Positions 18,427-27,894 of a DNA stretch of 64,000 nucleotides are shown here, in pieces. Source of the DNA: Peteryoungia desertarenae (GTDB lineage: Bacteria; Pseudomonadota; Alphaproteobacteria; Rhizobiales; Rhizobiaceae); the NCBI RefSeq assembly GCF_005860795.2, contig NZ_CP058351.1, positions 434,001 through 498,000 of the forward strand. Direction: 5' to 3'. Below the pieces are notes generated by a model that did no database searches, had not been told where the DNA came from, and saw only the letters and a list, made by a program, of their open reading frames with translations. The first letter of the stretch is position 1. Each line of letters begins with the position of its first letter. A program made the translations under genes and the position numbers.

Positions 18427-19680
18427 ATGCTCAACCGGTTCGCCTCCCCCCTTTCCTCGCTTCTCGACGCGCGTGCTGACGGCCATTCGCTGCCCGCGGG
18501 TCTCTACACGCGCGACGATGTCTTCGAAGCCGATCTCGACGTCTTCTTCATGCGGCACTGGATCTATGTCGGCCTGGAATGCGAAGTGCCCGAGGCAGGC
18601 GATGCCGTCGTGATCGATATCGGGAAGATCAGCGTCATCCTTCTGCGTGACGACGAGAACGAGATCCGCGTGGTCCGAAACGTCTGTCGTCATCGCGGCG
18701 CCCGCATCCTGGACGCCGGTCCGACCGTCGTGTCGAAGCTGGTCTGTCCCTATCATCAGTGGACCTATGAGCTCGACGGTGCGCTCTCCTATGCGCCGCA
18801 TATGGGCAAGGATTTCGACAAGAGCTGTCGCAGCCTGAAGCCGGTCCAGTTCAAGTCGATCGGCGGGCTGATCTATATCTGTCTGGCCGACGAGGCGCCC
18901 AAGGATATCGAGACCCTCGACGAAGTGATGCGCGAGCGTCTCGCGCCTTACGATCTGCGCAATGCGAAGGTCGCCCATCAGGTCGATGTCATCGAAGAGG
19001 GCAACTGGAAGCTCACGATGGAAAACAATCGCGAGTGTTACCACTGCTCGGCCAACCACCCCGAGCTCTGCGTGTCCTTCGTCGATCTGGACTTCGGCTT
19101 CGATCCGGAGAGCCTGAGTGCGGAGGATCGGGAACAGGCAGAGGCGCATTTTGCCATGTATGCTGAGCGGACCAAGGCCTGGGAAGCGGACGGTTTTCCC
19201 TCGGCCACGGTCGAGCAGGTGCGGGACTGCGAGACCAATTTCCGCACCCAGCGGCTGATCATCGCCGGCGCTGGCGAATCCCAGACTGAGGATGCAACGG
19301 CGGCGTCTTCGAAACTTCTCGGGAAGATGACGCGCAAGGATCTGGGCGACACCCATCTGTGGGGCCATAACAGCTGGAACCACTTCATGGGCGACCATGC
19401 TGTCACGGCCATGGTCATCCCACTCTCTGCCGACAAGACGCTGGTGCGCACCAAGTGGCTGGTCCACAAGGACGCGGTGGAGGGCGTCGACTATGACCTG
19501 CACAAGCTCACGCATGTGTGGATCGAAACCACCAACCAGGATGCCGATCTGGTGGCCCGGTCGCAGGCCGGGGTGAGCGATCCGGCCTATGAGCCGGGCC
19601 CCTATTCTCGCTTCAGCGAGCGCGCACTCGACGACTTCGCCACCTGGTACATCGATCGGATGCGCGCCCATGGCTACTGA
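18427..19680 (+). CDS. Rieske non-haem iron monooxygenase, betaine/stachydrine demethylase type
   Basis: 417 residues. The Rieske [2Fe-2S] site is Cys87, His89, Cys107 and His110 (CRHRG and CPYHQW). The mononuclear iron site has NRECYHCSANHPEL with His206 and His211. Glu203 sits in the position that is Asp in most ring-hydroxylating oxygenases, as in the glycine-betaine/stachydrine demethylase branch. The downstream reductase overlaps this gene by 11 bp. The likely reaction is oxidative N-demethylation of a quaternary amine, releasing formaldehyde. The nearby demethylase, betaine transporter and hydroxyproline genes suggest proline betaine or hydroxyproline betaine rather than glycine betaine, but the substrate is inferred. 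Confidence 0.88.
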   Translation: MLNRFASPLSSLLDARADGHSLPAGLYTRDDVFEADLDVFFMRHWIYVGLECEVPEAGDAVVIDIGKISVILLRDDENEIRVVRNVCRHRGARILDAGPTVVSKLVCPYHQWTYELDGALSYAPHMGKDFDKSCRSLKPVQFKSIGGLIYICLADEAPKDIETLDEVMRERLAPYDLRNAKVAHQVDVIEEGNWKLTMENNRECYHCSANHPELCVSFVDLDFGFDPESLSAEDREQAEAHFAMYAERTKAWEADGFPSATVEQVRDCETNFRTQRLIIAGAGESQTEDATAASSKLLGKMTRKDLGDTHLWGHNSWNHFMGDHAVTAMVIPLSADKTLVRTKWLVHKDAVEGVDYDLHKLTHVWIETTNQDADLVARSQAGVSDPAYEPGPYSRFSERALDDFATWYIDRMRAHGY

Positions 19681-20749
19681 CGGCGAAACCATTTCCCGCC
19701 CTGTCGCCAGCGACGTGTGGGATCCCGAAACAGACGACAGACTGGTCTGTCTCGATGTCCACGACGAGACCCACGATGTCAAAAGCTTCACGCTGGCATC
19801 GCCGCAGGGCAAGAGGATTGCGTTCAAGGCGGGGCAGTACTTCCTGTTCGAGCCCGGCATCGATGATGAGGAGAATGGTCGCTGTTACAGCATCTCCTCG
19901 TCTCCCCTGCGGCAGAACGCCGTTACCGTGACCGTCAAACGGGTGGCGGGCGGCAAGGTGTCGAACTGGATGCACGACAATCTCAAACCCGGCATGGATC
20001 TGCGGGCGTCGGGGCCGATGGGCAAGTTCATTCGCCTGGAGGCGGCGAAGTACCTGATGCTTTCAGGCGGTTCCGGGATCACGCCCGTGATGGCGATGGT
20101 GCGGGAGATGGCAGACAGGGCCGAGCCGGTGGATGTGGTGTTTCTGCATGCCGGCCGCACGCCGCTCGATCTGCTGTTTCGCGAGGAGCTTGCCGTTCTG
20201 GCGCGTCGCGTGAAGGGGTTGAGGCTCGTCTTCCTGCCGGAGGTGCTGACGGGCGATCCCGCCTGGTCGGGTCTGAGCGGCCGGATCTCCAGGGAATTGC
20301 TGTCGTTGATGGTGCCGGATATTGCCGCGCGGCACGTCCTTTGCTGCGGCCCCGCACCGTTCATGGCTGCGGCACGCACGATTTGCGCAGAACTCGGCGT
20401 CGGCGCGGATCGGTATCTGGAGGAGAGCTTCGACGCATCCGTCGTCGACACCCCGGCAATCGTCGCGGAGGTGCCGGCGGCTGCAGTCAGCTACAAGGTG
20501 CAGTTCCTGAAGCAGGCTAAAGTGCTCGATGTCGATGCCGGGCAGACTGTGCTGTCCTGCGCGAAGAAAATGGGTGTCCGCATCCCATCATCCTGCGCCA
20601 ATGGCATTTGCGGCACGTGCAAGTCGAAGCTCGTCAGTGGTCTCGTCGACATGAAGCACGAAGGCGGGATTCGCCAGCGCGAGATCGATGCCGGCTTCTT
20701 CCTCCCCTGCTGTTCCAGGCCCCTGACCGATCTCGTGATCGATCGATAA
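19670..20749 (+). CDS. ferredoxin-NAD(P) reductase with C-terminal [2Fe-2S] domain
   Basis: The start ATG at 19670 overlaps the oxygenase stop, giving 359 residues. The order is an FAD-binding domain with RCYSISSSP, an NAD-binding domain with SGGSGITPVMAM, and a plant-type [2Fe-2S] domain with SSCANGICGTCKSKL and a last Cys in FLPCCSRP. This is the electron-transfer partner of the Rieske oxygenase (GbcB/Stc-type), carrying electrons from NAD(P)H through FAD and 2Fe-2S. Translational coupling supports the pairing. A strong terminator follows at 20792. Confidence 0.9.
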   Translation: MATDGETISRPVASDVWDPETDDRLVCLDVHDETHDVKSFTLASPQGKRIAFKAGQYFLFEPGIDDEENGRCYSISSSPLRQNAVTVTVKRVAGGKVSNWMHDNLKPGMDLRASGPMGKFIRLEAAKYLMLSGGSGITPVMAMVREMADRAEPVDVVFLHAGRTPLDLLFREELAVLARRVKGLRLVFLPEVLTGDPAWSGLSGRISRELLSLMVPDIAARHVLCCGPAPFMAAARTICAELGVGADRYLEESFDASVVDTPAIVAEVPAAAVSYKVQFLKQAKVLDVDAGQTVLSCAKKMGVRIPSSCANGICGTCKSKLVSGLVDMKHEGGIRQREIDAGFFLPCCSRPLTDLVIDR

Positions 20750-20791
20750 GTGCATTCTCCCGGACCACGATCCCGCATGGTGCCTACCTCA

Positions 20792-20822
20792 AAACGCCCG
20801 CTTTCCGCGGGCGTTCTTTTTT
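20792..20822 (+). terminator. rho-independent terminator
   Basis: Stem ACGCCCG / CGGGCGT with a short loop, followed by TTCTTTTTT. It lies between the convergent reductase (ends 20749) and the demethylase (ends 20866). An A-run on the left means it could work in both directions. Confidence 0.85.
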
Positions 20823-20865
20823 GTCGACCGGCTCCCTTGCGGATGGGCCGGTTCGGCTTGGGCGA

Positions 20866-22902
20866 CTAGAGATCTTTTACCAGTCGCAGGGCGTCATGGA
20901 TGGCGGCATGGGTGTTGCGGGCGGCGATTGCATCGCCGATCCGGAACAGCTGGAATGTGCCTTCAGGGTTACGAACCACGCGCTGTGGATTGCCGGCTAT
21001 GAGATCGTCATAGGAGACTTCACCGCCGTTGGAGGAGAGCCCCTTCAGTTCGAAATAGAGGTCGTCGAGCGGAAGGGTGCCGTTGTTGACGACGACCTGA
21101 TCGACGAAGCGGGTTTGATAGATGCCGCCATAGTCGCTGCCTACCCGGGCCGCCAGGCGATTGCCGTCGCGCGCTACGGATTGCAGGCGGAAGGTCACGG
21201 TGAAGGTGACGTCCTTCTGTTGCAGTGAGCGCATGTAGGGAACGAGGTTCATGGCCATGACTTCGGGCGCGAAGGAGCGATCCGGCGTCATGATCTCGAC
21301 CTTGGCGCCGGTCGCGGCGATGATCTCGGCGGCCTGAAGACCCGAATGATCGCCGGCGTCGTCGAAGATGAGCACATTGGTGCCGGGCTTCACGTCGCCC
21401 GAGATGATGTCCCAGGCCGAGACCACCAGCTCGTTTCCTTCCTCCAGCACCTCCGTGTGCGCCATGCCGCCCGTGGCGATGACTACGACGTCCGGCTGCT
21501 CTGCCAGCACGGTGTCAGCATCCGCCCAGGTGTTGAAGTGAAAGGTGACGCCCAGCTTTTCACATTGCGCCATGCGCCAATCGATGATGCTGATCATCTC
21601 GCGACGGCGCGGGCTCTGAGCGGTCAGGCGGATCTGGCCGCCGGGTTTGTCGGCCGCTTCGAAGACGACGACCTCGTGACCGCGCTCAGCCGCGACACGC
21701 GCGGCTTCCATGCCGCCGGGGCCGGTGCCGACAACCACGATCTTGCGGCGGCTTTCTGCCCTCGGGATCTCGTGCGGCAAGGACAGTTCGCGTCCGGTTG
21801 CCGCGTTGTGGATGCAGTAGGCGGCGCCACCCTGATAGATGCGGTCGAGACAGTAGTTGGCGCCGACACAGGGGCGGATGTCTTCCTCGCGCTTCTCCAT
21901 GATCTTGCGGACGATGTGGGGGTCGGTCATGTGCGCGCGGGTCATGCCTACCATGTCCACCTTGCCGGCCGCAATGGCGTGGCGCGCTGTCGCGACGTCG
22001 GGGATCTTGGCCGCGTGGAAGGTCGGGAAGTTCGTCGCGGCGCGGATTTCACCTGCAAAATCGAGGTGCGGGGAATTGGCCATGCCCTGAATGGGGATGA
22101 GGTCCGTCAGCCCGGGGTCGGTGTCGATATGGCCGCGCACGACATTGAGGTAATCGATCAGGCCGCTGTCGCGCAGCAGGCGGGATATCTCCAGCCCTTC
22201 CGCCTTGCTCGTGCCGCCCTTCAGTTGTTCATCGGCCGTGTAGCGGACGCCGAGAATGAAATCGTCGCCCACCCGTTTTCGGATCGCCGAGAAGACGTCG
22301 AAACAGAACTTCATGCGGTTTTCCAGGGAGCCGCCATAGGGGCCGTCGAGCTCGTTGGTCAGCGGTGACGCGAACTGGTCGATCAGATGGCCATAGGCTT
22401 CGAGTTCGACACCGTCCATGCCGCCGGCCTTCATGCGCTCGGCCGCGTCGGCGAAGTCTTTGATGATGCGCTCGATATCCCAGTCCTCGATCTTTTTCGG
22501 ATAGGCGCGGTGCGCCGGCTCGCGAAGATGGGAGGGAGCAACGACAGGCAGCCAGTCTCCCTTGTCCCAGCGGGTCCGTCGGCCAAGATGGGTGAGCTGG
22601 ATCATGATCGCCGCGCCGGCCTCGTGAACGGCATCGGTCATCTCGCGCACCCAGGGAACGATCTCGTCCTTGTAGGCCAGCAGGTTGTTGAACACCGGCG
22701 GACTGTCCTTCGAGACCGCCGCGGAGCCTGCCGTCATGGTGAGCGCCACGCCGCCTTTCGCGCGCTCTACGGTGTAGGCGCGGTAACGCTCCTTCGGCAT
22801 GCCGTCTTCCGGATAGGCCGGCTCGTGCGAGGTGACGATGATGCGGTTCCTCAGCGTGAGGTGTTTCAGCTGGAAGGGTTGCAGCAAGGGGTCAGTGGAC
22901 AT
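20866..22902 (-). CDS. StcD/DgcA-like FMN demethylase (N-methylproline or dimethylglycine type)
   Basis: 678 residues from the ATG at 22902; a GTG start 15 bp upstream also fits. The first 380 residues or so form an old-yellow-enzyme/TMADH-type FMN barrel (MIQLTHLGRRTRW, DGPYGGSLENRM). A cysteine cluster CVGANYC, followed by a Cys 13 residues later, comes next. The C-terminal half is a nucleotide-binding module with VVVGTGPGGMEAARVAAERG. The four-Cys iron-sulfur pattern of TMADH has Ala at its second Cys here, which I recall as common in this branch. It likely removes the second N-methyl group (N-methylproline or dimethylglycine). Divergent from a TetR regulator. Confidence 0.85.
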   Translation of the reverse strand: MSTDPLLQPFQLKHLTLRNRIIVTSHEPAYPEDGMPKERYRAYTVERAKGGVALTMTAGSAAVSKDSPPVFNNLLAYKDEIVPWVREMTDAVHEAGAAIMIQLTHLGRRTRWDKGDWLPVVAPSHLREPAHRAYPKKIEDWDIERIIKDFADAAERMKAGGMDGVELEAYGHLIDQFASPLTNELDGPYGGSLENRMKFCFDVFSAIRKRVGDDFILGVRYTADEQLKGGTSKAEGLEISRLLRDSGLIDYLNVVRGHIDTDPGLTDLIPIQGMANSPHLDFAGEIRAATNFPTFHAAKIPDVATARHAIAAGKVDMVGMTRAHMTDPHIVRKIMEKREEDIRPCVGANYCLDRIYQGGAAYCIHNAATGRELSLPHEIPRAESRRKIVVVGTGPGGMEAARVAAERGHEVVVFEAADKPGGQIRLTAQSPRRREMISIIDWRMAQCEKLGVTFHFNTWADADTVLAEQPDVVVIATGGMAHTEVLEEGNELVVSAWDIISGDVKPGTNVLIFDDAGDHSGLQAAEIIAATGAKVEIMTPDRSFAPEVMAMNLVPYMRSLQQKDVTFTVTFRLQSVARDGNRLAARVGSDYGGIYQTRFVDQVVVNNGTLPLDDLYFELKGLSSNGGEVSYDDLIAGNPQRVVRNPEGTFQLFRIGDAIAARNTHAAIHDALRLVKDL

Positions 22903-22944
22903 GGCACGCTCCATCACAGGAAAAGAACTCTACCTTAGCGGAAA

Positions 22945-22995
22945 TGTACATTAGTGTCAAATTAAATGACTTACGTGTACACTTTGACACATTAT
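22945..22995. promoter_or_regulatory. divergent operator between demethylase and tetR
   Basis: In the 127-bp gap, GTGTCAAA (22954-22961) and TTTGACAC (22983-22990) form a perfect 8-bp inverted repeat, with the palindrome GTGTACAC (22975-22982) directly next to the right arm. The position between divergent starts suits a TetR-type repressor site for both genes. Confidence 0.65.
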
Positions 22996-23029
22996 TGCGA
23001 AGACCAGATCGCTGCGCTAGGAGAAGGAC

Positions 23030-23653
23030 ATGGACGAGAATTCTGTCGATACAGGCTGGCGTGGATCAGGTGACAGGTGGTTGGAGGCTGCCTACGAGGC
23101 CCTGCTCGAAGGAGGCGTTGACGCAGTCAAGATCCTTCCCTTGGCCAAACGGTTAAAGCTGTCGCGCACCAGTTTCTACTGGTTTTTCAAGGATCGCGAG
23201 GAGCTTTTGGCCGCATTGATTGCAAGATGGAGAGACAAGAACACTGGCAATCTGGTGCGGCGGTCCGAGGCGTATGCAGAAAGCATTGCGGAAGCGACCC
23301 TCAATGTCTTTGACTGCTGGCTAGACACAGACCTTTTTGATGCACAATTTGAATTTGCAGTCCGAAGCTGGGCAATCCAGTCTGATGAAATCCTGAAGCA
23401 GGTGCGGGCCGCTGACACTGCGCGCCTTGATGCTCTTGGTCGTATGTTCGAACGCTTTGGTCAAGAACCAGAGATTGCAGATGTCAGGGCTAGAACACTT
23501 TATCTTGTCCAGATCGGATATATCTCGATGCAGACTCAAGAAGCCCTTGAGCTGCGTCTGAGGCGCATCCCCGAATATGTCACCATTTTCACCGGCAGAC
23601 AGCCACAACAACGCGAAATCGAACGCTTTCTGTCGCGACACAGGTCGCGCTGA
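23030..23653 (+). CDS. TetR/AcrR-family transcriptional regulator
   Basis: 207 residues. The N-terminal HTH region (VKILPLAKRLKLSRTSFYWF at about residues 38-57) is typical of TetR. The rest is a helical ligand-binding domain. It is divergent from the StcD/DgcA-like demethylase with an inverted-repeat operator in the gap, which suggests it represses that gene until substrate appears. Intact. Confidence 0.85.
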   Translation: MDENSVDTGWRGSGDRWLEAAYEALLEGGVDAVKILPLAKRLKLSRTSFYWFFKDREELLAALIARWRDKNTGNLVRRSEAYAESIAEATLNVFDCWLDTDLFDAQFEFAVRSWAIQSDEILKQVRAADTARLDALGRMFERFGQEPEIADVRARTLYLVQIGYISMQTQEALELRLRRIPEYVTIFTGRQPQQREIERFLSRHRSR

Positions 23654-23720
23654 GCCTTGTCACTATCATGCCGGGCCGATATCTGGGCACATTGCTTCCC
23701 ATGTCATCGAATGGGGATGA

Positions 23721-24704
23721 CTACAGAAATGGCGCTGTGGCTGTCGGTCCTCGATCCAGGGCATCGACGCGCTCCACCGTTGCGACGATGTAGTGGGCGA
23801 TCATCAGGTCGAGATGAGCGCCACCACCGTTTTTGAATACGGTTACCTCTTCTTTGGCCGAGCGCCCCTTCGTCTTACCAGTAGTCAGGTCATACAGATC
23901 TCCACGCACTGCACTTGCGTCAATCACCCCTGAAGCGATCGGAATAAGCAACTCGCCGATGTGGTTGATCGTGGTGTCGCGGCTATCGACGTAGAGCGAC
24001 GCCATTGAAATCAGGTCATCATCGGCCTCGCGCATGTCGGCCTTGAATGCCCCGATCAGGTCCACATGTGTGCCGGGGCGGATCCATTTACCAAACAAAA
24101 CGGGTTGGCGTGCCATGGTAGCGCTTGCGATAATGTCCGCTGTGCTGGCTGCGGCAGCGAGATCGGTGACCGTAGAGATGTCGACACCTGGAACATCAAC
24201 CTGTCTCTGAAACGCTTCGGCTTGCTCGAGCCTACGCGCCCAGACTTCAATGCGCTTTATGGTTGGAAAGGTGGCGGCATAGGCGGCCACCAGACTGCGC
24301 GCGACCGCGCCTGCACCCACAATGAGCAATGTCGTACTGTCGGGACGGGCCAGAAATGTCGCGCCCAGCACGGAGTCAGCAGCTGTTTTCAACTCCGTGA
24401 TAAGGCGGCTTTCAATGATTGCCTTGGGGACACCTCGTCCGGGCTCGAAGACCTGCATCGCGCCCTGTACGGTAGGCAGTCCAAACTGAGGGTTGTCACC
24501 GAAAACGGTGACGGACTTCACTCCATAGCCCAGGCCGTCGATCCAGGCCGCTCGGCTCAGTAGAGAGCCTTCCCCAGGGCCAAGGAACACGTCGGCAACC
24601 TGTGCTCTGGGGTAGGCGTGGCCCGCGCGCAAGGCGGAAATCGCGTCGGGCCAGTTGATCAGGGCTGGGGCATCCTCATAACCGATCCACCGAGGTTCTG
24701 CCAT
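23721..24704 (-). CDS. ornithine cyclodeaminase/mu-crystallin family protein
   Basis: 327 residues with the family dinucleotide motif TLLIVGAGAVARSLVAAYAA in the centre and KSVTVFGDNP in the N-terminal half. Members act as ornithine cyclodeaminases, alanine dehydrogenases or ketimine reductases. Beside hydroxyproline-type enzymes and proline-racemase-family proteins, delta1-pyrroline-2-carboxylate reductase (giving L-proline) is the most economical guess, because this family supplies that step after trans-3-hydroxyproline dehydration. It is followed in the same direction by the betaine ABC transporter genes. Confidence 0.8.
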   Translation of the reverse strand: MAEPRWIGYEDAPALINWPDAISALRAGHAYPRAQVADVFLGPGEGSLLSRAAWIDGLGYGVKSVTVFGDNPQFGLPTVQGAMQVFEPGRGVPKAIIESRLITELKTAADSVLGATFLARPDSTTLLIVGAGAVARSLVAAYAATFPTIKRIEVWARRLEQAEAFQRQVDVPGVDISTVTDLAAAASTADIIASATMARQPVLFGKWIRPGTHVDLIGAFKADMREADDDLISMASLYVDSRDTTINHIGELLIPIASGVIDASAVRGDLYDLTTGKTKGRSAKEEVTVFKNGGGAHLDLMIAHYIVATVERVDALDRGPTATAPFL

Positions 24705-24873
24705 GTCGTCTCCTCAATTTGCAAGGTCATGGTGCAATACAATGCACCACTGCAGGCTCCTCTTGCTCACAAGAATGAGCAGGGGACAGCCACAAACTTC
24801 AGAACAGAAGTTCCATGATCATGGCCCCGGGCGCGAGAGATCGAGGGCAGCCTGCCATTCACCATCGCAGGTG

Positions 24874-25932
24874 TCATGTGACCTGTTCAACGTCCAACAC
24901 TGACGAAGCCGCAGCCGTAATGTCGCGCAGTGAAACCGCACCAATGGGTTCATCGCGTTCATTAATCACGAGGGCCGCATCAAAAGAACTGCTTGCCAAC
25001 TCCCTGGCGGCGGCTTCAAGCGAGAGGCCCGACCGTATTCTGTGGTGTAGCATGTCACCCGCGCTGTCTGCGGTGACCGGTTTCATGACCGCATCAATCA
25101 TGATGTAGCGACCCCGGTTTACGTCTTTGACGAAACGCCGGATGTAGTCGTCAGCTGGCCGGAGGAGGATATCCTGGCTGTCGCCCTGTTGGATGATCGA
25201 GCCGTCGCGCAGGATCACAATCTTGTCGCCAAGCCGCAGAGCCTCGTCAAGGTCATGCGTGATGAACACAATGGTCTTCTTGAGTTCTGACTGCAGGTCA
25301 AGCAACATGGTCTGCATGTCCGTCCTTATGAGCGGGTCAAGCGCGGAATAGGCCTCATCCATCAACAGGATCGAAGCATCGTTGCTCAGCGCTCGGGCTA
25401 GGCCCACACGCTGTTGCATTCCCCCCGATAATTCGTCGGGGAAACGATTCTCAAATCCGATCAATCCGACGCGTTCGATCCAGCGCATGGCAGTCGCACG
25501 CGCCTTGCCGTGATCTACACCACGCACTTCAAGGCCGAACATGACATTGTCTACAACGCTGCGATGCGGAAGCAGGCCGAAGCGTTGAAACACCATAGCC
25601 GTCTTTTTGCGGCGGAATTCTCGTAATTCGTTCTCCGACATATCAACGACATTCTGCCCGTCGATCATGATCGAGCCTGATGTCGGATCAATGAGCCGGT
25701 TTATGTGCCGGATCAACGTCGATTTGCCGGAGCCCGACAGACCCATGACGACCTGTATCTTTCCGGCCGGCATGGAAATGCTGATATTGTTGAGGCCGAG
25801 GATATGGCCGTGCATACTTCCGAGGTCACTCTTGGACAGACCTTTGCGGACCGCCTCGACATGAGCCCGAGGTGACGATCCGAAGATCTTGTAGAGATCG
25901 CTAATCTCGATGGATGTCTGGCTGCTAGTCAT
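24874..25932 (-). CDS. betaine/proline ABC transporter ATP-binding protein (ProV-like)
   Basis: The start MTSSQTSIEISDLYKIF at 25932 overlaps the permease stop by 8 bp. 352 residues. Walker A is GLSGSGKST, the signature LSGGMQQR, and Walker B ILLMDEAYSALD. The C-terminal quarter holds a CBS-type domain (PVTADSAGDM to INERDEPIGAVSLRDI), as in osmotically controlled ProV/OpuAA proteins. It energises uptake of a quaternary amine with the permease (25925-26812) and the binding protein (26908-27894). Here the role is probably catabolic. Confidence 0.9.
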   Translation of the reverse strand: MTSSQTSIEISDLYKIFGSSPRAHVEAVRKGLSKSDLGSMHGHILGLNNISISMPAGKIQVVMGLSGSGKSTLIRHINRLIDPTSGSIMIDGQNVVDMSENELREFRRKKTAMVFQRFGLLPHRSVVDNVMFGLEVRGVDHGKARATAMRWIERVGLIGFENRFPDELSGGMQQRVGLARALSNDASILLMDEAYSALDPLIRTDMQTMLLDLQSELKKTIVFITHDLDEALRLGDKIVILRDGSIIQQGDSQDILLRPADDYIRRFVKDVNRGRYIMIDAVMKPVTADSAGDMLHHRIRSGLSLEAAARELASSSFDAALVINERDEPIGAVSLRDITAAASSVLDVEQVT

Positions 25933-26812
25933 GGCGCTGACCCCTGTGCTTTTGCAGGCGTTGGCCATAGGCCTGGCTGATACGGTCAAAGATGATTGCG
26001 ATCGCTACGATTGCAAAACCATTCAGTATACCTTGCGTGAAATACTGATTGGCGATTGCCTGGAGGACGTTGAGACCAAGTCCCTGCACCCCTATCATTG
26101 ACGCAATGACGACCATACCGAGCGCCATCATTATTGTCTGATTGATGCCTGCCATAATGGTCGGCAAGGCGAGAGGAATCTGTACCTTCCACAGCTTCTG
26201 TGATCGCGAACATCCATATGCATCGGCTGCCTCCAGTACCTCCTTGTCAACCAGCCGAATACCGAGGTCAGTCAGGCGGATGATCGGTGGAATGGCATAG
26301 ATGACAACAGCAATGAAGCCCGGAACCCTGCCGATGCCCAGCAACATCACCACTGGGATGAGATAGACGAAGGGCGGCATTGTCTGCATGACATCAAGAA
26401 CCGTCTGCATAGCTCTGCCAGCCCGTTCGAAGCGGTTCATCGCAATACCGAGCGGTATTCCGAGGGCAATGGAGAAAAGTGTGGCCGTGACAACAAGCGA
26501 GATCGTTTTCATGGCATCGGTCCACAACCCGAACAGGCCAACAGCCACCATCAAAGTCATGACGACGGAGACGATTCTCCAGCTTCTGGCTGCAAACCAG
26601 CTGATGGCAGCAATCACAATGATGACCAGCGGCCAAGGTGCATTCAGCATCATTCTTTCAAAGAAAATGAGCACCTGAAGCAAAGGGTAGAAGAATCCCT
26701 CAATTGACTGACCATAGCTTCGGGTCAGATCTTTGAGCCCGCCATCAATCGCCCTTTTCATGATCAGCAGGGTTTCGGAACTCAATTGCGGAAAACGGAA
26801 GAGCCAGTCCAT
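25925..26812 (-). CDS. betaine/proline ABC transporter permease (ProW-like)
   Basis: The start MDWLFRFPQLSSETLLIMKR at 26812 gives 295 residues; a longer in-frame extension to 26965 overlaps the binding-protein gene and is unlikely. About seven hydrophobic helices are seen. The EAA-type loop reads EAADAYGCSRSQKLWKVQIP, followed by LALPTIMAGINQTIMMALGM, a hallmark of the ProW/OpuAB group. It is an inner-membrane channel partner of the ProV-like ATPase, and the gene order ProX-ProW-ProV runs leftward. Confidence 0.9.
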   Translation of the reverse strand: MDWLFRFPQLSSETLLIMKRAIDGGLKDLTRSYGQSIEGFFYPLLQVLIFFERMMLNAPWPLVIIVIAAISWFAARSWRIVSVVMTLMVAVGLFGLWTDAMKTISLVVTATLFSIALGIPLGIAMNRFERAGRAMQTVLDVMQTMPPFVYLIPVVMLLGIGRVPGFIAVVIYAIPPIIRLTDLGIRLVDKEVLEAADAYGCSRSQKLWKVQIPLALPTIMAGINQTIMMALGMVVIASMIGVQGLGLNVLQAIANQYFTQGILNGFAIVAIAIIFDRISQAYGQRLQKHRGQRHD

Positions 26813-26907
26813 GCTATACCCCAACGGCGCCAGACTTGTGGCTGCGTCCAGAGTGAATTTGTAGGAGGCTGCGCCGTTGCGAAGCCTCCCGCCCTGCCGG
26901 AAAAAGA

Positions 26908-27894
26908 TCAGTTGGCGGCGGCCTTGACCTTTTCGGCGACTTCTGTTGGGACCCACTGGGTCCAAACTTCAGGCATGTTCTTGATGAACCATTTGGCGCC
27001 ATCGGCACCATTGGCCTGGTTCTCGGTCATCCACAGCATGACCTTGCCAACCTCGGCCTGGGTCCAGCTGCGCTTTGCGATATAGGCGGCTGCGTCAGGA
27101 CCAAGGCGGTCGACTACCCCTGCACTGCCGAGTGTGACCATCTCAGCCTGCTTCCAGTAGTTCGGCTTCGGATCCGGGCAATCCTGCTTGGAAGTGCAGC
27201 GAGCCCATTCGTCAGCATCATGAGGCATTTCAAGACGCATCATTGGATACTTGCCAAGGAGGGAGGTCGGTGACCAATACTGGGCGATGATGCCTTGATT
27301 CTGTTCATATGCCTTGGCAATGGCGCCATCGAGGGCTGCGGCAGAGCCGGTGGGGACCATCACAAAATTAGGATTATTCAGCGCCTTGAAGAGCTGCGCG
27401 GTCACAACGGTGTCGCCCCAACCCTGCGGACCCTGGATGACGGCACCCTTTGAAGGATCTTCCGCCGCGGGGAAGAGTTCAGGGCGCTTCATCGCGTCTT
27501 CAACCGTCTTAATGTCCGGATGAGCGTCGGCAATGTATTGCGGGATGTACCAGCCTGACACCTGGCCGTCGCTGATCGCCGTTCCGATCTGACTGATGCG
27601 GCCTTCGGCTTCACCACTTGTATAAACTTCACCGAGAAGGCTAGGCGTTGCTTCGGGAGCAATGTCCGGCTGCCCCTTCTCGATCATGGATGTGATTGTC
27701 GGTACCGTGTCCCCGACAACGATCGACGAGTTACAGCCGTAGCCGGCATTCAAGATAAGATTGTCAACGGCGGTCATCGCCTCGGATGACTGCCAGCTGA
27801 ATGACCCCAGCGAAATGTCTCCGCAAGCGGCGTTCGCAGTGCCTGCGAAGCACAGCGCTCCGATGGCCGCTGTGGTGTACAGAAACGTCTTCAT
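26908..27894 (-). CDS. betaine/proline ABC transporter substrate-binding protein (ProX-like)
   Basis: 328 residues with a clear Sec signal peptide (MKTFLYTTAAIGALCFAGTA then NAA, cleavage at about residue 22). The OpuAC-type fold is recognisable from SFSWQSSEAMTAVDNLIL and GWGDTVVTAQLF. Several Trp residues (for example SGWY, AQYWSP, WTQW) could form the aromatic box that holds a quaternary ammonium. The GAGGAG ribosome site is well placed. It is first in the operon and divergent from a GntR regulator. Confidence 0.9.
   Translation of the reverse strand: MKTFLYTTAAIGALCFAGTANAACGDISLGSFSWQSSEAMTAVDNLILNAGYGCNSSIVVGDTVPTITSMIEKGQPDIAPEATPSLLGEVYTSGEAEGRISQIGTAISDGQVSGWYIPQYIADAHPDIKTVEDAMKRPELFPAAEDPSKGAVIQGPQGWGDTVVTAQLFKALNNPNFVMVPTGSAAALDGAIAKAYEQNQGIIAQYWSPTSLLGKYPMMRLEMPHDADEWARCTSKQDCPDPKPNYWKQAEMVTLGSAGVVDRLGPDAAAYIAKRSWTQAEVGKVMLWMTENQANGADGAKWFIKNMPEVWTQWVPTEVAEKVKAAAN

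Noticed and set aside
18307..19860. 517-codon frame antisense to the Rieske gene
   Set aside because: It mirrors the coding bias of the oxygenase gene, and shows no family motif. A shadow frame.
21346..22368. 340-codon frame antisense to the demethylase gene
   Set aside because: Typical shadow in GC-rich coding DNA. The minus strand has the complete FMN/nucleotide-binding motifs.
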